A program made the translations under genes and the position numbers. Under the pieces are notes generated by a model that was given only the letters and a program-made list of their open reading frames with translations, was not told the origin of the DNA and did no database searches. This document shows, piece after piece, positions 51,141 through 63,994 of a stretch of 64,000 bases of DNA; the first letter of the stretch is position 1, and each line of letters begins with the position of its first letter. The DNA is from Paulownia fortunei (Eukaryota > Streptophyta > Magnoliopsida > Lamiales > Paulowniaceae), in assembly GCA_019321725.1 (NCBI GenBank), contig CM033110.1, positions 22,809,210-22,873,209 on the forward strand, written 5' to 3'.

Positions 51141-52267
51141 ATGACTAGTTTCGCACTTTTCTTAGTGGGATTTTTGTCATTGGTGACATCTGCATATGGA
51201 TATTATGGAGGTTGGATTAATGCTCATGCCACCTTCTATGGAGGAGGCGATGCATCTGGAACAATGGGTATGTAGTTCATTCATTTGTAACAAATAAAAC
51301 AAAAGAAAACACCCACACGTGTATTTTGGTGCTTCATTATATCTTCTTTCTCTATAAAAGGCTGCTTTTGTTGTTTTTTTCTTTTTTTCTTTTTTGTAGG
51401 TGGGGCTTGTGGGTATGGAAATCTGTACAGCCAAGGCTATGGAACTGATACAGCAGCATTGAGCACAGCTCTCTTTAACAATGGCTTGAGTTGTGGATCA
51501 TGCTATCAGTTAGTGTGTGTGAATGATCCACAATGGTGCATTCGCGGGTCGATAATCGTCACCGCTACCAATTTCTGCCCTCCAGGGGGATGGTGTGATC
51601 CTCCCAACCACCACTTTGATCTCTCTCAGCCTGTTTTCCTACGTATCGCTCAATATAGGGCTGGCATTGTGCCTGTCCTCTACAGAAGGTGATCCATGAT
51701 TCATGACCATTTGTCTTAGTACTTTAGTTGCAATCTTTATGGATTCCAAATATGACCTGTGAAAAATTCATATGGAGAAAAAATAGTCTCTAATTATCAT
51801 TTCATCATAATGAGGGGGTCCAAAGTTGAAAACAATTGCAATTATCATTTTCTTTTTTTTAAAAAAAGTGCGATTTCTACCATTTTTGTAATTTCTATTT
51901 CCTCTAATCTAAAATCATGATTGGTGGAAATCCTAACTAAGGCCATTTTCTTGAATACAGAGTACCCTGCAGGAGAAGGGGTGGCATCAGGTTCACCATC
52001 AATGGGCACTCATATTTCAATCTTGTCCTCATAACCAATGTAGGGGGTGCTGGTGATGTAAATGCAGTGTACATCAAAGGATCAAGAACTGCGTGGCAGC
52101 CAATGTCAAGAAATTGGGGCCAAAATTGGCAGAGCAATTCTTACCTCAATGGACAAAGCCTGTCTTTCAAGGTCACCACAAGTGATGGCCGAAGTGTTGT
52201 CTCGTACAACGTTGCCCCGCCCAACTGGTCATTCGGCCAGACATTTTCCGGAGGCCAATTCCGCTAG
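51141..52267 (+). CDS. EXPA: Alpha-expansin (EXPA), EXPA2/8-like
   Basis: Secreted wall-loosening protein that weakens cellulose-xyloglucan contacts without hydrolysis. Exons 51141-51267, 51400-51688 and 51961-52267 join in frame to 240 residues. A signal peptide ([20 protein letters not shown]) is followed by the alpha-expansin start [20 protein letters not shown]. The double-psi-beta-barrel domain has the conserved Cys ([34 protein letters not shown]) and the HFD motif in HHFDLSQP. The C-terminal binding domain has Trp residues in [16 protein letters not shown] and ends [16 protein letters not shown]. Length and the alpha-type GWCDPPN insert fit EXPA. Intron positions match those common in the family. 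Confidence 0.95.
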
Positions 52268-54864
52268 GAACCATGGCTTAAGTTTGGCATCCAGAAAATA
52301 CTATAACTAGCTGTGCTATTATAAATCCAATTTGTAACTTATAATCTAGTTTAGTGGGGGGAAAAAGACACTATAAGGATCAATACTTAAAAGGGCTTAT
52401 TTTAAAGGAGCCCTTATTCTTAATTTGCATATTCTTAATTTGCAGTAATAGTATTATATCTACAAAACAAGTGTGTGTGTGTGTGTGTGTGTGTGTGAGA
52501 CAGAGAGAGAGAGAGAGAGAGTACAAAGGAATTGCAGGGAGAAGCTGGGAGTTTTTATAAGTTGCCACCCCAGGGCTATCAAATTAGTACTCCAAATACA
52601 ATAATTCCTGGGAGAGTTCTCTACAATGCTGTAGCAGAATGACAGTTCTTGTTCGTATAAGCATTGTGCTAGATATTCTTAGAACGTCCAAAGAAAAAAG
52701 AAAATCTCTTAATGAGGTTGTCTGAAAGAAATCTGTACAATGGATTGGCACATATGTATAAGAAAATCGTCTTTTATTTACTTCCTCTTATTTACCCAAG
52801 ATGTATCATTCTGTTGATATCTAATTCCATCGTTATCTTTTATCAGCCAAACTTGCCACTTCCAAACAAAAGAAAAACATCGATGATTTCACCATTCAGC
52901 TGCATGTCTCCCCTTGCATTTATTAAAACTCATGTAATACACATTTTAGCTCCACCAGCTTTTCCTTTATATTGGATTCAAAAAATGAACAAGAAGAGAA
53001 TGGATGGACTCCTAAACCAAAAAGATAAAAAAATATAATTTATGGAGTGATAAATAATCCAATAGAAGATGCAATAAATTTATTATAAAAGATCTTGTCC
53101 GCTTACTGACAAACAACACGGAATTTGCAGAAAGGCGTGGATTTCTTTGTGTTGTCAAAGATCTCAACAAAGAAAAGAAAGGCTTGGCTAATAATGGGGA
53201 ATAAATACTGAATTTATTGGCAATAAATACAAGAGGGGTCGCATTAGTTAGGAAAAATTTATATTGGTCAGAAAAAAAATGATTGGTATTATATATGAGC
53301 TGTTTTTCTGCACGAATTTGGGGCTTTTCATTGATAAGTATAGTTGCCAACAGTCTTCTCAGTACAAGGACCTGACAACGTCTTTACAACTCCTTTGACT
53401 CAGCTGCCTATTCATTCTAAATTATGAAACTACCGAAATTAATGGAAAGAAATGAAGAATTTTCAAAAAGGGTTTTATTAGCTTAAGAAATGTCAATCAT
53501 ATCACACACTAAACTTGCGTTAGTACATATCAATTTAAATATTTTCTACTTTGGGCCTAACTTATAGCCAGAATAAAGATATCACAGACTTAAAAATATC
53601 TTAATGCAGAGTTAAAAATCCTGTTTCCCTTTTTTTTTTTTAATTTACTTAAAAGAAGTAAAGTGAGCTATATATATGTATTAAATATTTTCAGCTTTAA
53701 TGATTGATTATAGTATTAAATCTATATTCACTCACAATTATTAAGAAAGCAAAGAAGTTCACCACACAAAGGCTTTGATATAGACCCACGAGCCGTAGGC
53801 CGTAGCAACAGTAACCAAGGTAAATACTATAGTTCTTAAGTTTGGGAACAATAGAAAAAAGAATAATGTTTGTGATAAAAAGTCAAGATATATTATCACT
53901 AATTATATGTATTAAATATATTAAATGACAAAAAAATTATATGTTTTATCACAATATTAATTTTTATAATTTAAATAGTGACAATAATTATATAAAAAAT
54001 TATCACTATTGATAATTAATAAAAAAAAACATACGTATAAAATTATCACTGAATTTTTATCGTTAATATTATTCTTTCTTGCAGTGGATAAGGCATTGCA
54101 CCTAACTTTGTCGGTGGTTCTTCTTCTTCTATTCCCCACTTTTTGTCTTTTAAATTAGTTACTTTTTATTCTTTCCCTTTTCTTCAGTTCTTGGTATCCA
54201 CTGTCGAGAGCCTATGTTGAAAACATCAAAACTAACAGTAAATGTACTGAGTTTTTGGAAAAAAAGTATGATACAAATTATAAAATCACTGTTGATGCTA
54301 TCCTTCACATTTATCAATTATGATTTTATTTTTCATTCTTTTAACTTCTTCTGATCTTAAAAGTTATTTGGATTGATATAACTCAAAAAAAATTCTAGGA
54401 AATGGGAAGTCTAAGAAAAAGGAAAACGTTTACAAAAATAGTGGAGTAAATAAAGATATTTTCTATGGACATGGTGGTACTGGTTGCCGTTGCCCCTACC
54501 CAACAAAACAAGGCGTACAATGACAATGTTCCCCTGTCAACGAGGTGGCCCTAATGGTCCAATACCCTAATTATAGTAAAAACTCAACAGGCACGTTTCA
54601 GTCTGGTATTATTCTGATTTCTGCCGCTGCCACCAGCCTGAATCCTGGGAAAAAGTTGCTAAATTATTGCATAATATTTCACTGTTGATCAGGACTACTT
54701 TAGCTCAATTTGAATGTCATTTTTTAGCATGTAAATTTAGTTGCATGGTAATCAGTGATGTGATAGTATCCAAACATCTTTTAACATACAACCACATTTT
54801 CCTCAAAATATTGAATCTAGTTTAAGGGACGAGGAGAAAAAGAACCGCTCAACCACATATGTGC
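52268..54864. other. Intergenic region 3' of the expansin gene
   Basis: Holds the probable expansin 3' UTR. A (GT)n-(GA)n compound repeat lies at 52469-52521. Positions about 53830-54080 are AT-rich with repeated TGATAATTTT/AAAATTATCA words, perhaps a decayed CACTA-type MITE. No gene is seen. Confidence 0.4.
52469..52521. repeat. (GT)n-(GA)n compound microsatellite
   Basis: About 14 GT units followed directly by about 11 GA units, within the presumed 3' flank of the expansin gene. Confidence 0.9.
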
Positions 54865-55155
54865 TTTTTTTTTATTTGAACCTCCTAAATACCTACTCTT
54901 AACACCTAAAAGGGGTAAATTGCGGGATATATTTCAACCAACATCCAATTTCCCAACAAGAACTGTACACTTTTGCGCACAAGGAGTCCAACCCACAGTG
55001 ATCGCTCAAAACACCTCAATCGCAGGGTCCCACTGACAGCACAGTGATTGCTCCATACTGAAATGCATCCGTAAGTTCCCACCAGGATTCGAATCTCCAC
55101 CCTGCCGCTGGAAGCAAGTCCAAGTCAATTGTTCCGTCAGTTGAGTTATGCCCAG
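54865..55155 (-). mobile_element. tRNA-derived SINE
   Basis: On the minus strand the element opens GGGCATAACTCAACTGACGG (A-box-like). About 45 bases later it has GATTCGAATCC (B box, plus 55085-55095). It continues for about 200 bases of tRNA-unrelated body and ends in an A-tail (T-run at 54865-54873 on the plus strand). Box order and spacing fit an RNA polymerase III promoter. Confidence 0.7.
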
Positions 55156-58100
55156 GGAAAAAATATATTTATTACTTATATTTTCTCGGGATGTATGTTT
55201 ATTGTCCAGTAATATTAATTATTCATTATAATATTAAATAATTGTATAACCTATTATTTCTCACTAACCATAAAAGAACAATATTGATAAAATATCTAAC
55301 CACAATAAAAAATATTAACAAAATATTCATTAATTTTTTTTAAATACACCACATTATTCTTTTTAATAAAATATTTAAATATATTTTTATTCTCCGTATA
55401 TTTTCAAATTCCACTACCAAAATTCATTATCTGGGTAATGGTCGAAAATGAAGTAAATCTCCTTTATTACTCCTTCAACACAATTGGCCAAGAGCTTCAA
55501 GAAGACAATTAGGGCCCAGAGTTAATCTGAATGCCTGTTCTTATCACAAGAAAGTAGGATGACTGTAGCCAAGCTCACCATCCATGTTTGTTTGTACTGG
55601 TAGGCCCACTGTAATGTACTGGATCAATCCCATCTCGATCTTGGGCCGATTTTTTTTAGTGCACAGCCCAAAGCAACTTGTTTTGATGATTGAAATGGGA
55701 TTTTTGATCATATAGTCTTAACTTGGATGACGTTAGTTTGCAAAAGAAATGAGCTAAACCGGCCAAAGGTTTTCGTGTACCCAAAGTGTCCATTTTCCAA
55801 ACTTTTCTCTCTTAATTTTTTTCGACTTTGAGAGGGCAACCTCGCCCCTCAGCACCCCCCTTGGCTTCCCACATGGATAAACAGATATTTTCCCGGATCA
55901 ATTTCATCAAAATTTGATATTCTTTAAAATACATCGATATCTCTGATAGTTAAAAATAATTTCTGTATATCACTAGTGACATTTGTTATCTGACAGTAAC
56001 TTTTATTTTACCACAGCTTAACAATGACAAGAACTAGCATTATAAATTATTACTATTGATAATTTAGTGACACATGTTGTGTAGAGTGACAACAAAAATA
56101 TTATCACAATTAATTAGTGATAATTTTTATTATTTCTAAAAATTATTACCATTTAATTAAAATAATATTTTTGTTCTCATTATACATGCATTACTATTAA
56201 TAACAACAACTTAAATAAAATAATTGTGAAAATCATATTTGTGACAAAAGAGAATTTTCTTGTGAGTTTATCTAAATAATCAGTCACAATTTTTACACAC
56301 ATAACAAACTAAATTTGAACGAACTAAAATCCATTCTTACACTGAGATTTAAACAAAAAATATTATAATTGTATAACATTAGAGTCTCAGCCTTTATCAT
56401 TTATTATTTGTTTTTTCTTTGAAGTATTAAATTGAGATTCCAAAGTGTAAGTGAGTCTGTAGAGTGAGTAACTCATGGGGACAAAATCTAGGGGGTAATA
56501 AAACCCTTAAATGGGGCAAGTAAGAAAGAAGCAAATATGGAGCCAACAATTTTTCTATTTCCGACTGATGAGAATTTGACCAATTTAAGGGGGGAAGGTT
56601 TGTAATAAAATGATGATGAGAAAAGTCAATATGGGGAAGAAGGAACTGACAAATGGATCAAGTATCATATTATTACAGCATTATTCAATTTGGGTCAATG
56701 TGTCAGCAAAGACCCTAATTCCAATTCTATGCAATAGGGTTCGTGCAAGCAAAGCAACCTCCTGCTCCTCTGGACCACTTTCGCACCTGGTCTTGTCTCA
56801 AATGCACCAAAATTTTTAAGAGGCTAGTCACTATTGGTTGAGGTCTACCTATCTAGGCCTTTTAGATTTATTTCAAATCAAATAAAAAAATTTGAGCAAT
56901 TGCAGTTGTAAATTAATTAGATGAAGCCACTTATTTAATTATCTCTCAAATCTTTGTCTAACACCGCTTCACATACATGACATGCTATAACTAAGTAATA
57001 ACTCCTCTATAGTTAGCACGATGTCGAAATACTTAGATTATAATGAAATGCAATAGTTCAATTAAGGAAATTATTTTTAACTACCTACCCTAACTAACTT
57101 GCAATGTCTTGCCAAATTTGGGCTAATTTGGTCCATGGGTCTTTTTATTTTTTCAAATCTAACCTACCTTAATTATAATTTAAGTCATCTATTTTAATTT
57201 TATGTTATATTTGTATTATATTCCATGTGTATATAATTAATTTCTAATAAATATTTAAATAATTATTTTTATGTATAACATGTAAATATGATATATGATA
57301 TAAAATACAACACAACCCTAAAATAAAAGATTCAAAGAATATTAATTATGCTTGGCCCGGTCTGCTCAGTGTTACTTTTTCATGCTTCATTTCCTATACC
57401 CAGACAAAAAGTACTACAATCAGCCTCCAGCAGGCGCCGAACAGATTTTCTAAGCTTAACTAGACTAAGAAGTCTTGGTTTAAAGCTTCTTTTGTAATTA
57501 TTTCAATGTCGCACCATGATATACTAATAATGCTTCTAGGATTATTTTGTAATACAGAATGATTAATTAAATAATTCTTTCAAAAGTGTTGTTTATTCTT
57601 CATTTTGTACAAGGAATACCGTGCAAAAAAGCTGTGTGTCAAAATCGGGACATCACTATAAAATTCATTAAGGTAGAATCAAAATTGAGTATCTAGAATT
57701 ACGATCAAAACATGATACTTCAATCGATATTAATTTTTTAAGATTTGATCAACATGATTGCTAGTAGATAAAACTTGTGAATATTTGGTACAAGGTTCGG
57801 ACACATTTTGTTTTATCTATGAGATTCTCTTCCAATTAATATGTGAGAAAAATGAACTTGTTTATCCTTCACAAGTTACAATAGAATTTTGGTTCTGCAA
57901 CACAACGCTCCATGAAAGTGTAGAGGCCAAAAATGGATCCAGAGCTGCACCCTTTTTTGGTGTTAAAAAGTTTGGTTGATGATCCATAAATGGTGTTTAG
58001 AGCATTTATGGAGGTTGAGAATAAGTCAAATTAGGGGTCATGCCCACTGGCCTATCAGTAAAGCCAGGCCCTCACCACTGGCAGATGGAGATGAGTAAAT

Positions 58101-58249
58101 CGTGTGGATTTCTGTGGGGAAAAACAAACACCTTTTTTTCTGCTAACGCTTCTAAAAACTCCTTGTCTTCTCAAATCTCTTTTTAACTTTTTGCCCTTTA
58201 TTCTCTGCCAACAACTCGTTTTCCTTGCCTTCTTTTTCCCTCTGCCTCC
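55156..58249. other. Intergenic region upstream of the MYB gene
   Basis: No gene is supported. Positions about 55965-56265 carry TATCACTAGTGAC near the left and GAATTTTCTTGTGAG at the right, reminiscent of CACTA-type MITE ends (CACTACAAGAAAA inverted), but degenerate. The last 200 bases probably hold the MYB promoter and leader. Confidence 0.35.
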
Positions 58250-59573
58250 ATGCAGCAGCAGACTGCTATCAACATACGCCAATGCCACCAAGAAAATGGT
58301 GGCTCCACCGCCCACAACCACCGCAACTTCCTGATAGATAGATTACTACTCCCTATGTTCTCAATGGGATTTTCTGCCAATGATCTTAAAGATCCAGAGC
58401 AAGTTCAAGAGATAAAGACTGCCGGGAAAGGTGGAAGTATGGGTTTTACTATGATGGGGGGCTGCATTAAGCTCTCCGAGGATTGCAGTAATAATGGCCG
58501 AGAAGAAGAAGTTGACATTAATGCTGCAATGGGAGCCTGCAGTAAAAACTTCAAGAAAAATGGAGAAAACCCTAGTGGAAGTTGCAAAAGAATGCAAAAT
58601 GGGCAGACAAAATTTTGTGCTAAGGGGCACTGGAAGCCTTCAGAGGATGCAAAGCTCAGGGAACTTGTGGACGTCTACGGTCCACAGAACTGGAACCTCA
58701 TAGCTGAAAATCTAGAAGGAAGATCGGGTAATTAAATATAAGATGTTTCTTCTTTTTCCCTGAAAAAGAAAAATTAATGTTGACTGAGCCAAAAATAATT
58801 TCGTTTTCTAATTTGTTGGAATCTTTGAAGGTAAAAGTTGTAGATTGAGGTGGTATAATCAACTAGACCCGAAGATCAACAAAAGAGCTTTCACAGAAGA
58901 AGAAGAGGAGAGATTAATGGAGGCTCACAGAGTTTATGGCAACAAATGGGCCTTGATTTCCAGGCTTTTTCCAGGCCGAACAGACAACGCGGTGAAGAAT
59001 CATTGGCATGTTTTGATGGCCAGGAAATACAGAGAGAAATCAAAACCCTACATGAAAAGACAATGGAGTACTTCCCAGCCAGCTCTTGAAAGAAGAATAA
59101 TGGAGGAAAGTGCATATAATTCAGTTACCAATGTTTCACAGCTGCAGAATCACCATGAAGAACAGGTTTTTGGGTCGAATAATGACCACTTTAATCGTGG
59201 TATTTCCTGCGTAAATTTGTATTCTGGTCAGTTTCCCTCATCCCTTCATTGTTTATGGTGCCTGCATCACCCCCATCTTCAAGATTTACTAGTCTTCTGA
59301 CATTGAGACTGAGGTTGGTTATTATAAATACTACAATTTACAGGCTGCGAGAGCAGGTCTTGGAATATGAGGAGAGAAATAGGGGACTCAAGAAACAATG
59401 TGCATCTTTCACGAATGCCATACTCCCCGGGATCAACATCGCAAATCTCCTTTGCTGCACCAATATCGCCATCTCCATCGGCTGCAGATCAGTACCAAGA
59501 GTCGACCCTTTTTCTGGAGAGCACCGCAACACCTACATTTATAGATTTTCTTGGAGTTGGAGCCATATCATGA
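58250..59573 (+). CDS. R2R3-MYB transcription factor, subgroup 21 (MYB105/MYB117-like)
   Basis: Exons 58250-58727, 58831-59226 and 59344-59573 join in frame to 367 residues. R2 starts at [20 protein letters not shown] with Trp128, Trp148 and Trp167 ([17 protein letters not shown]). R3 ([20 protein letters not shown]) has Phe180, Trp199 and Trp218 ([20 protein letters not shown]). The third exon ends in [14 protein letters not shown], matching the FxDFLGVG C-terminal motif of subgroup 21. Two open frames that run past the exon 2 donor and into the exon 3 region are read-through, not protein. Start uncertain: Met36 at 58355 (MFSMGFSAN) is an alternative. Subgroup 21 members act in organ boundaries, meristems and secondary walls; the role here is inferred. 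Confidence 0.93.
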
Positions 59574-60303
59574 TCAAGCAAAACAGCTTTCAGCTTTATT
59601 CAGGGGAGAAGATCTCCCAGATGAGGATAATTAATTAGCCAAAATGGGTGTACCTCTGATAAGCTGCACATTCCCCTTTTGTTCCAGTTTCATGATGTTT
59701 TCCATCTCTTTGTTACTAGCCAGTTTAATATTTTTTTTTAAATATGATGTCAAATAACTTAATTAAAAAGTAAATCAGTAAATTAAACAACATAACAAAT
59801 ATTATTGTGTGAAATTTCTCTATGGAGTCAAAATTATAAAAAAACTAAAAAAAAATAGTAACATGGACATTTAAATATATAACTATCGGAGGAGTTTTTC
59901 TTTGCATCATAGGAGTAACAGTGCCAGCAAGATATGATAATAGATTAATAATCTGTGTATTGACGTTGCTCACAATACAAAATATAATTTGTGAAACTCA
60001 AAAAGATAATATGCACCAATATTATACCTCTACTCAAGATTGCATGCGACAAATAAAAACAAATTGCTCATTCATTTTAAACTAATATTTTTGATACCTA
60101 CAAAAATTACGATAAACAATAGCAGATCAAAATAAGCAAAATCTCTTTGAGATCAACCATCTTATATTAAATCAATTTCAAAAAAATTACTGACCAGAAG
60201 TAAGGGGAAAAAGTATTAATTGCCCCTCTATGTTTGATTGCATCATTTTGTACTTCTATTTCTTTATTCCATAACAATTTTTTTCTTGCAACAAAAGAAT
60301 TGT
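59574..60303. other. Convergent 3' regions of the MYB and CML genes
   Basis: Probably the 3' UTR of the MYB (plus) and of the EF-hand gene (minus). AT-rich; nothing else is recognised. Confidence 0.5.
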
Positions 60304-60891
60304 TTAACTAAAGCTATTTTCCATGAATTTTACAAATTCATCAAAATCAATCCTTCCATCTCCATTTTCATCGAACACTCCAATCATTCTCCTGCAGTTC
60401 TCCATTTCCGATCCTTCCTTTAATCCCAGAGCACAGAGAACCTTTTGCAGCTTCTTTGCATCAATAAATCCATCTCTATTATTGTCAAATACGTCAAAAG
60501 CTTCTTTCACTTCATCCAAGCTTGGATTTCTCTCCTCAAAAATGTTAAAAAGGTCATCGGCATCCAACCTGGCTGGAAGCTTTGCTCCTTCAGCATTGCA
60601 AAACATTCCTAAGCTTCTTAAAACCATCTCCACCTCTCCTCTGCACACACTCTGATAATCAACTCTCTTCTCATCTCTATTCTTTGTTGAATTAGCATGA
60701 TCGTTGCGATAATCGGAACTGAGTAACTGAGATTGAAATCCCAAGAAAAAGCTGGAAATCCTTTTCCTGTCAAGGAGTATGTGCAGCAACAGGAATTGGA
60801 CCAATCCCACTATCAGAAGAGTGAGTTGAATACTGTTTACATTCAGGGATATGTCACGAACTGGGAATTGGTTTAGATTGCTGAGAGACAT
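60304..60891 (-). CDS. Membrane-anchored calmodulin-like protein (CML45/46-like)
   Basis: Single-exon gene. I prefer the ATG at 60891 (MSLSNLNQFPVRD, 195 residues) over the ATG at 60918 (nine residues more). A hydrophobic helix follows the short N-terminus (IQLTLLIVGLVQFLLLHILL), so the protein is probably anchored in a membrane. Two C-terminal EF-hands follow. The first loop is DNNRDGFIDAKK, with Lys instead of Glu at loop position 12. The second is DENGDGRIDFDE, with all calcium ligands. A degenerate region (DDLFNIFEERNPSLDEVKEA) precedes them. The length and N-terminal anchor fit the CML45/CML46 type. A TATA-rich run at 61029-61046 lies about 140 bases upstream. Confidence 0.88.
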   Translation of the reverse strand: MSLSNLNQFPVRDISLNVNSIQLTLLIVGLVQFLLLHILLDRKRISSFFLGFQSQLLSSDYRNDHANSTKNRDEKRVDYQSVCRGEVEMVLRSLGMFCNAEGAKLPARLDADDLFNIFEERNPSLDEVKEAFDVFDNNRDGFIDAKKLQKVLCALGLKEGSEMENCRRMIGVFDENGDGRIDFDEFVKFMENSFS

Positions 60892-61028
60892 GGCTAATAC
60901 TATTCTCTCGTCGAACAAAGGTTACAATTGTTTAAAAAAACAGAAACTATTGACATGCAGGTAATTGAAAGTTGATGAGGGCTTGATCAGTTGCTGGAGA
61001 TGCTTTGAAGAGTTTGGAGGTGGGAAGT

Positions 61029-61046
61029 TTATATATATATATATAT
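61029..61046 (-). promoter_or_regulatory. Probable TATA box of the CML gene
   Basis: Minus-strand run of TATATATATATATATAAACT, about 140-155 bases before the preferred start codon. Confidence 0.5.
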
Positions 61047-63788
61047 GTATGTAGAAATTCATATTGGAGCATTTGGTGGGCTGTCAAAGGGGAGGAAGTT
61101 GCTTGTGTGGTGCAGGTATTACGTAGTCATTGGGAGAACGTGGAAAGAAGATGAAAATACTTTGTGGAAATATACAAGGAAGTTTCTGTCTTGTGTGAGT
61201 CCTGAGGAAATTTCAGACATTTGGTTGGGTAGGCTGGCCTGATTTTCTTGTCTGTTTTGGGTATGATATTTAAATGGAAATGTGGAATTATTACAAGAAT
61301 TGTGCCGTCGTCATGGACTAGTTGACTTTTAGACAAAATTAGTGCCTCGCAATTTCCTGGAATTGAAGGTTTTTTTGGCAGTCTCCTTAGCCGAAAATAA
61401 TAATAATAAAATAAATAAAAAGATGGGTTGAAACTTTTTATTTTGCCTGCCTCGTGGTATTGCGTTTCATTGTAGGAACTTTTCTTATGTATATTTCTGA
61501 CTATGACTTCGGCACCTAAATTTTAATATCATATTGGCAGGAAAATTACATCTATGATAGTACTCAGAAATTTCGTCGCGCCGCCACCTAGTCTTGAATC
61601 TTTTCTTTTTCTCGATTTACTTTTCCACACGTTTTGGTTTGGTTTTACAGAAAAGTGTTTTCCAGGAAAAGCGAAAGAAAATTAATCGAAAGATTGATGT
61701 GGTGGGTGAAATATGCATTTTACCATATTAAAAGCTATGTTTGGATTGCGATTTTGGTTAGGGAAACAAAAATGAGAAGTACAAAAATAAAAAAATATAT
61801 TCCATCACTTTTTTCTTTGGATAAAAGCAAGAAAAAATATCAGAATAATCTGTAGTATAATTGAATATCATGAAAAAACAAATCCTGTGCAAATTAGTAA
61901 ATACCAGATTTTGTTATATTCGTATAAACATTTTTTTTGTAGTTTTCCTTCAAAATCAAATAAAAATAAATAATTTCTTTGCAACGTACAAGGTGTGAAA
62001 AAAAGTGTGGGAATTGGACCATCTCTTTTGCTAGAGATAATTTCCTGTCATGCGTACAAAAGTTAGCATCCAATAAACATAAGTTTTGATTTTGAAATCT
62101 AAACCAAAAGGAAAGTTCCAAATAAGATGCAAGAAGCAACATATTTTTAACATTTTGATGATCCAGAGTGACAAAAATCCAGAGCGTTGTTAACGGTGGA
62201 ATAATAGAAAACCGAATGAGAAAATATGTCCAGGATTGAAGGTAAAATCAGCTGAAGGAAAAATAAACAAAGTTAAACAGTTCTAATGTCTAATCAATTA
62301 TATAATTCATATATGTTCATTATATTATTGCAGACCTGCAATTAACGATTTGAGATGATAATTTATGTTAGATGATGTTGATCAAATTTATTTATTGAGG
62401 GAGTTTATACATATGTATTTTTTTCTTTTTAAATATTGATTGATTTTCAATTCATTTTATGATAACTAGAACTTATAATCAATTAGAATGTAGGTGTAAA
62501 GTACTTTACCAATAATCTATCTTATCCTGTAAAAATAACATCATTATATATATGTATATGTGCGTAAGTGGAGGTCTTGGGAGTTTTTGAGATTCACTTT
62601 TCCTGGGCTTATTGGTTTAACCGACGTCGTTTAATGGTACATGGACTGAGCCGCTGAGTCCTAGTACAATGATTCATGGGCTAAGTCCAAGTCTGCGATG
62701 CATGGGCTTAGCACGCCTCAAACCCTCTTCTAGGCAACATTTTTTGTGGTCAGGTGGTTGTGGTCCATCTTAAATTCACCTTAACCATAAGTAAAATGGG
62801 CTTGGAGTTTACTATGTAAATAAATACGGTCTATAATGTTTGTTTAAAATTAATCAAAACATATAAAATTAATTTTTTTGTTATATCCAATTTTTATTTT
62901 TTACTTTCAAATTTCAGTAATTGTAGTGTATTTTAATGGGTATAAAATTTTATCTGATAGTCCTCAAAAAAAGACACAAGCTTGAGCTTACTTCCAAATT
63001 TTAAAGCTTGTATTTATTATCAAATTGATCTTGAGCCTACAAGAAGAAAAGTTAGCACAACTTCAGAGGATTAAATGCAATTTGCTCAATTTTTCTTCCA
63101 TGGTCCATTGGTATAAAATCAACAGCTACGAGGTGGATTAATATCTCCCCAATAGATATAAAATAGGAAAGAAGAATGAAAAAAAAGAATATTATTATCC
63201 AAAAATACTCGAATTGAGTAAATATAGTTTAATCTTTTTATACTATTAAGGGATAGTATATATTTTTTCAATAAGAGTTTAGGGAGACTAATTATTTATT
63301 ATTATTATTATTATTGGTTAGGGGGGATTTCAAGGGGGGCAAATTGCATTTAATCCCAAATTCAAATATTTAAAAAAAAAAAAAAAAGACCTTGTCCATA
63401 TTCAAGTTGAGCGTGAGATGACCTAAGCCCCCTTCTCTAAACTTTACGGACACTCCTACTTTACAACAATTAACTAGAATTTAAATCGAATTACATTAAT
63501 TGTCCGTCCCATGCTCCCAATGCATACTAATGGCTTCTCATAACTCAAGGAAAAAAATAAATAAATAAATAATGCTCAATAAGAAAAGAAAAAGACCTGC
63601 CGCATGAAATTTTAACTACTCAAGTTTATTTTGTTTCTCGGTTTCCTTTATTTATTTTATTTCTTGTTCTTCCTGCAACATAATACCAAATTTCTATAAT
63701 TGCATGAAGATAAAACTCACTCTGGGAAAATAATAAAAAAAGAGGTAAAAGAGCCGTAAAACTAAACCACTTCCACAGACTTAGATTG
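61047..63788. other. Intergenic region
   Basis: No gene is supported. Contains ordinary A/T-rich DNA, a GC-richer patch at about 62600-62730 and (ATT)n at about 63296-63315. Confidence 0.4.
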
Positions 63789-63895
63789 TTTTTTTTTTTT
63801 TTATTCGACCCCTAAAACAAGAAGAAGGCAGGGAGAGACAGGATTTGAACAATAACCTTAGATGAAAACCTTCTAATCAATAACCTAATCCAGGG
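63789..63895 (-). mobile_element. Short tRNA-like SINE candidate
   Basis: On the minus strand GGATTAGGTTATTGATTAGAA (A-box region) is followed by GTTCAAATCC (B box, plus 63841-63850). After about 35 more bases there is an A-tail (T-run 63789-63802 on the plus strand). It is short for a SINE, so this is tentative. Confidence 0.4.
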
Positions 63896-63994
63896 ATGGA
63901 GGAGGAGGAGAAGGGACAAGATAACCAGATTTAGCATTAACGTTTGGTCCAGCATCTACATAATCCAATTCCACCATCTCCATTGATTTTCCCT
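63885..63994 (-). CDS. Possible terminal exon of a gene continuing beyond the window
   Basis: On the minus strand a CTGCAG acceptor at the window edge is followed by an open frame reading GKSMEMVELDYVDAGPNVNA, then KSGYLVPSPPPPSLD and a TAG stop at 63887-63885. The composition and acceptor look genic. I do not recognise the protein. The stop lies at the edge of the SINE candidate and may have been supplied by it. Confidence 0.35.

Noticed and set aside
59249..59638. 129-residue frame overlapping the MYB third exon
   Set aside because: Wrong frame; splicing gives the conserved FIDFLGVG end in another frame.
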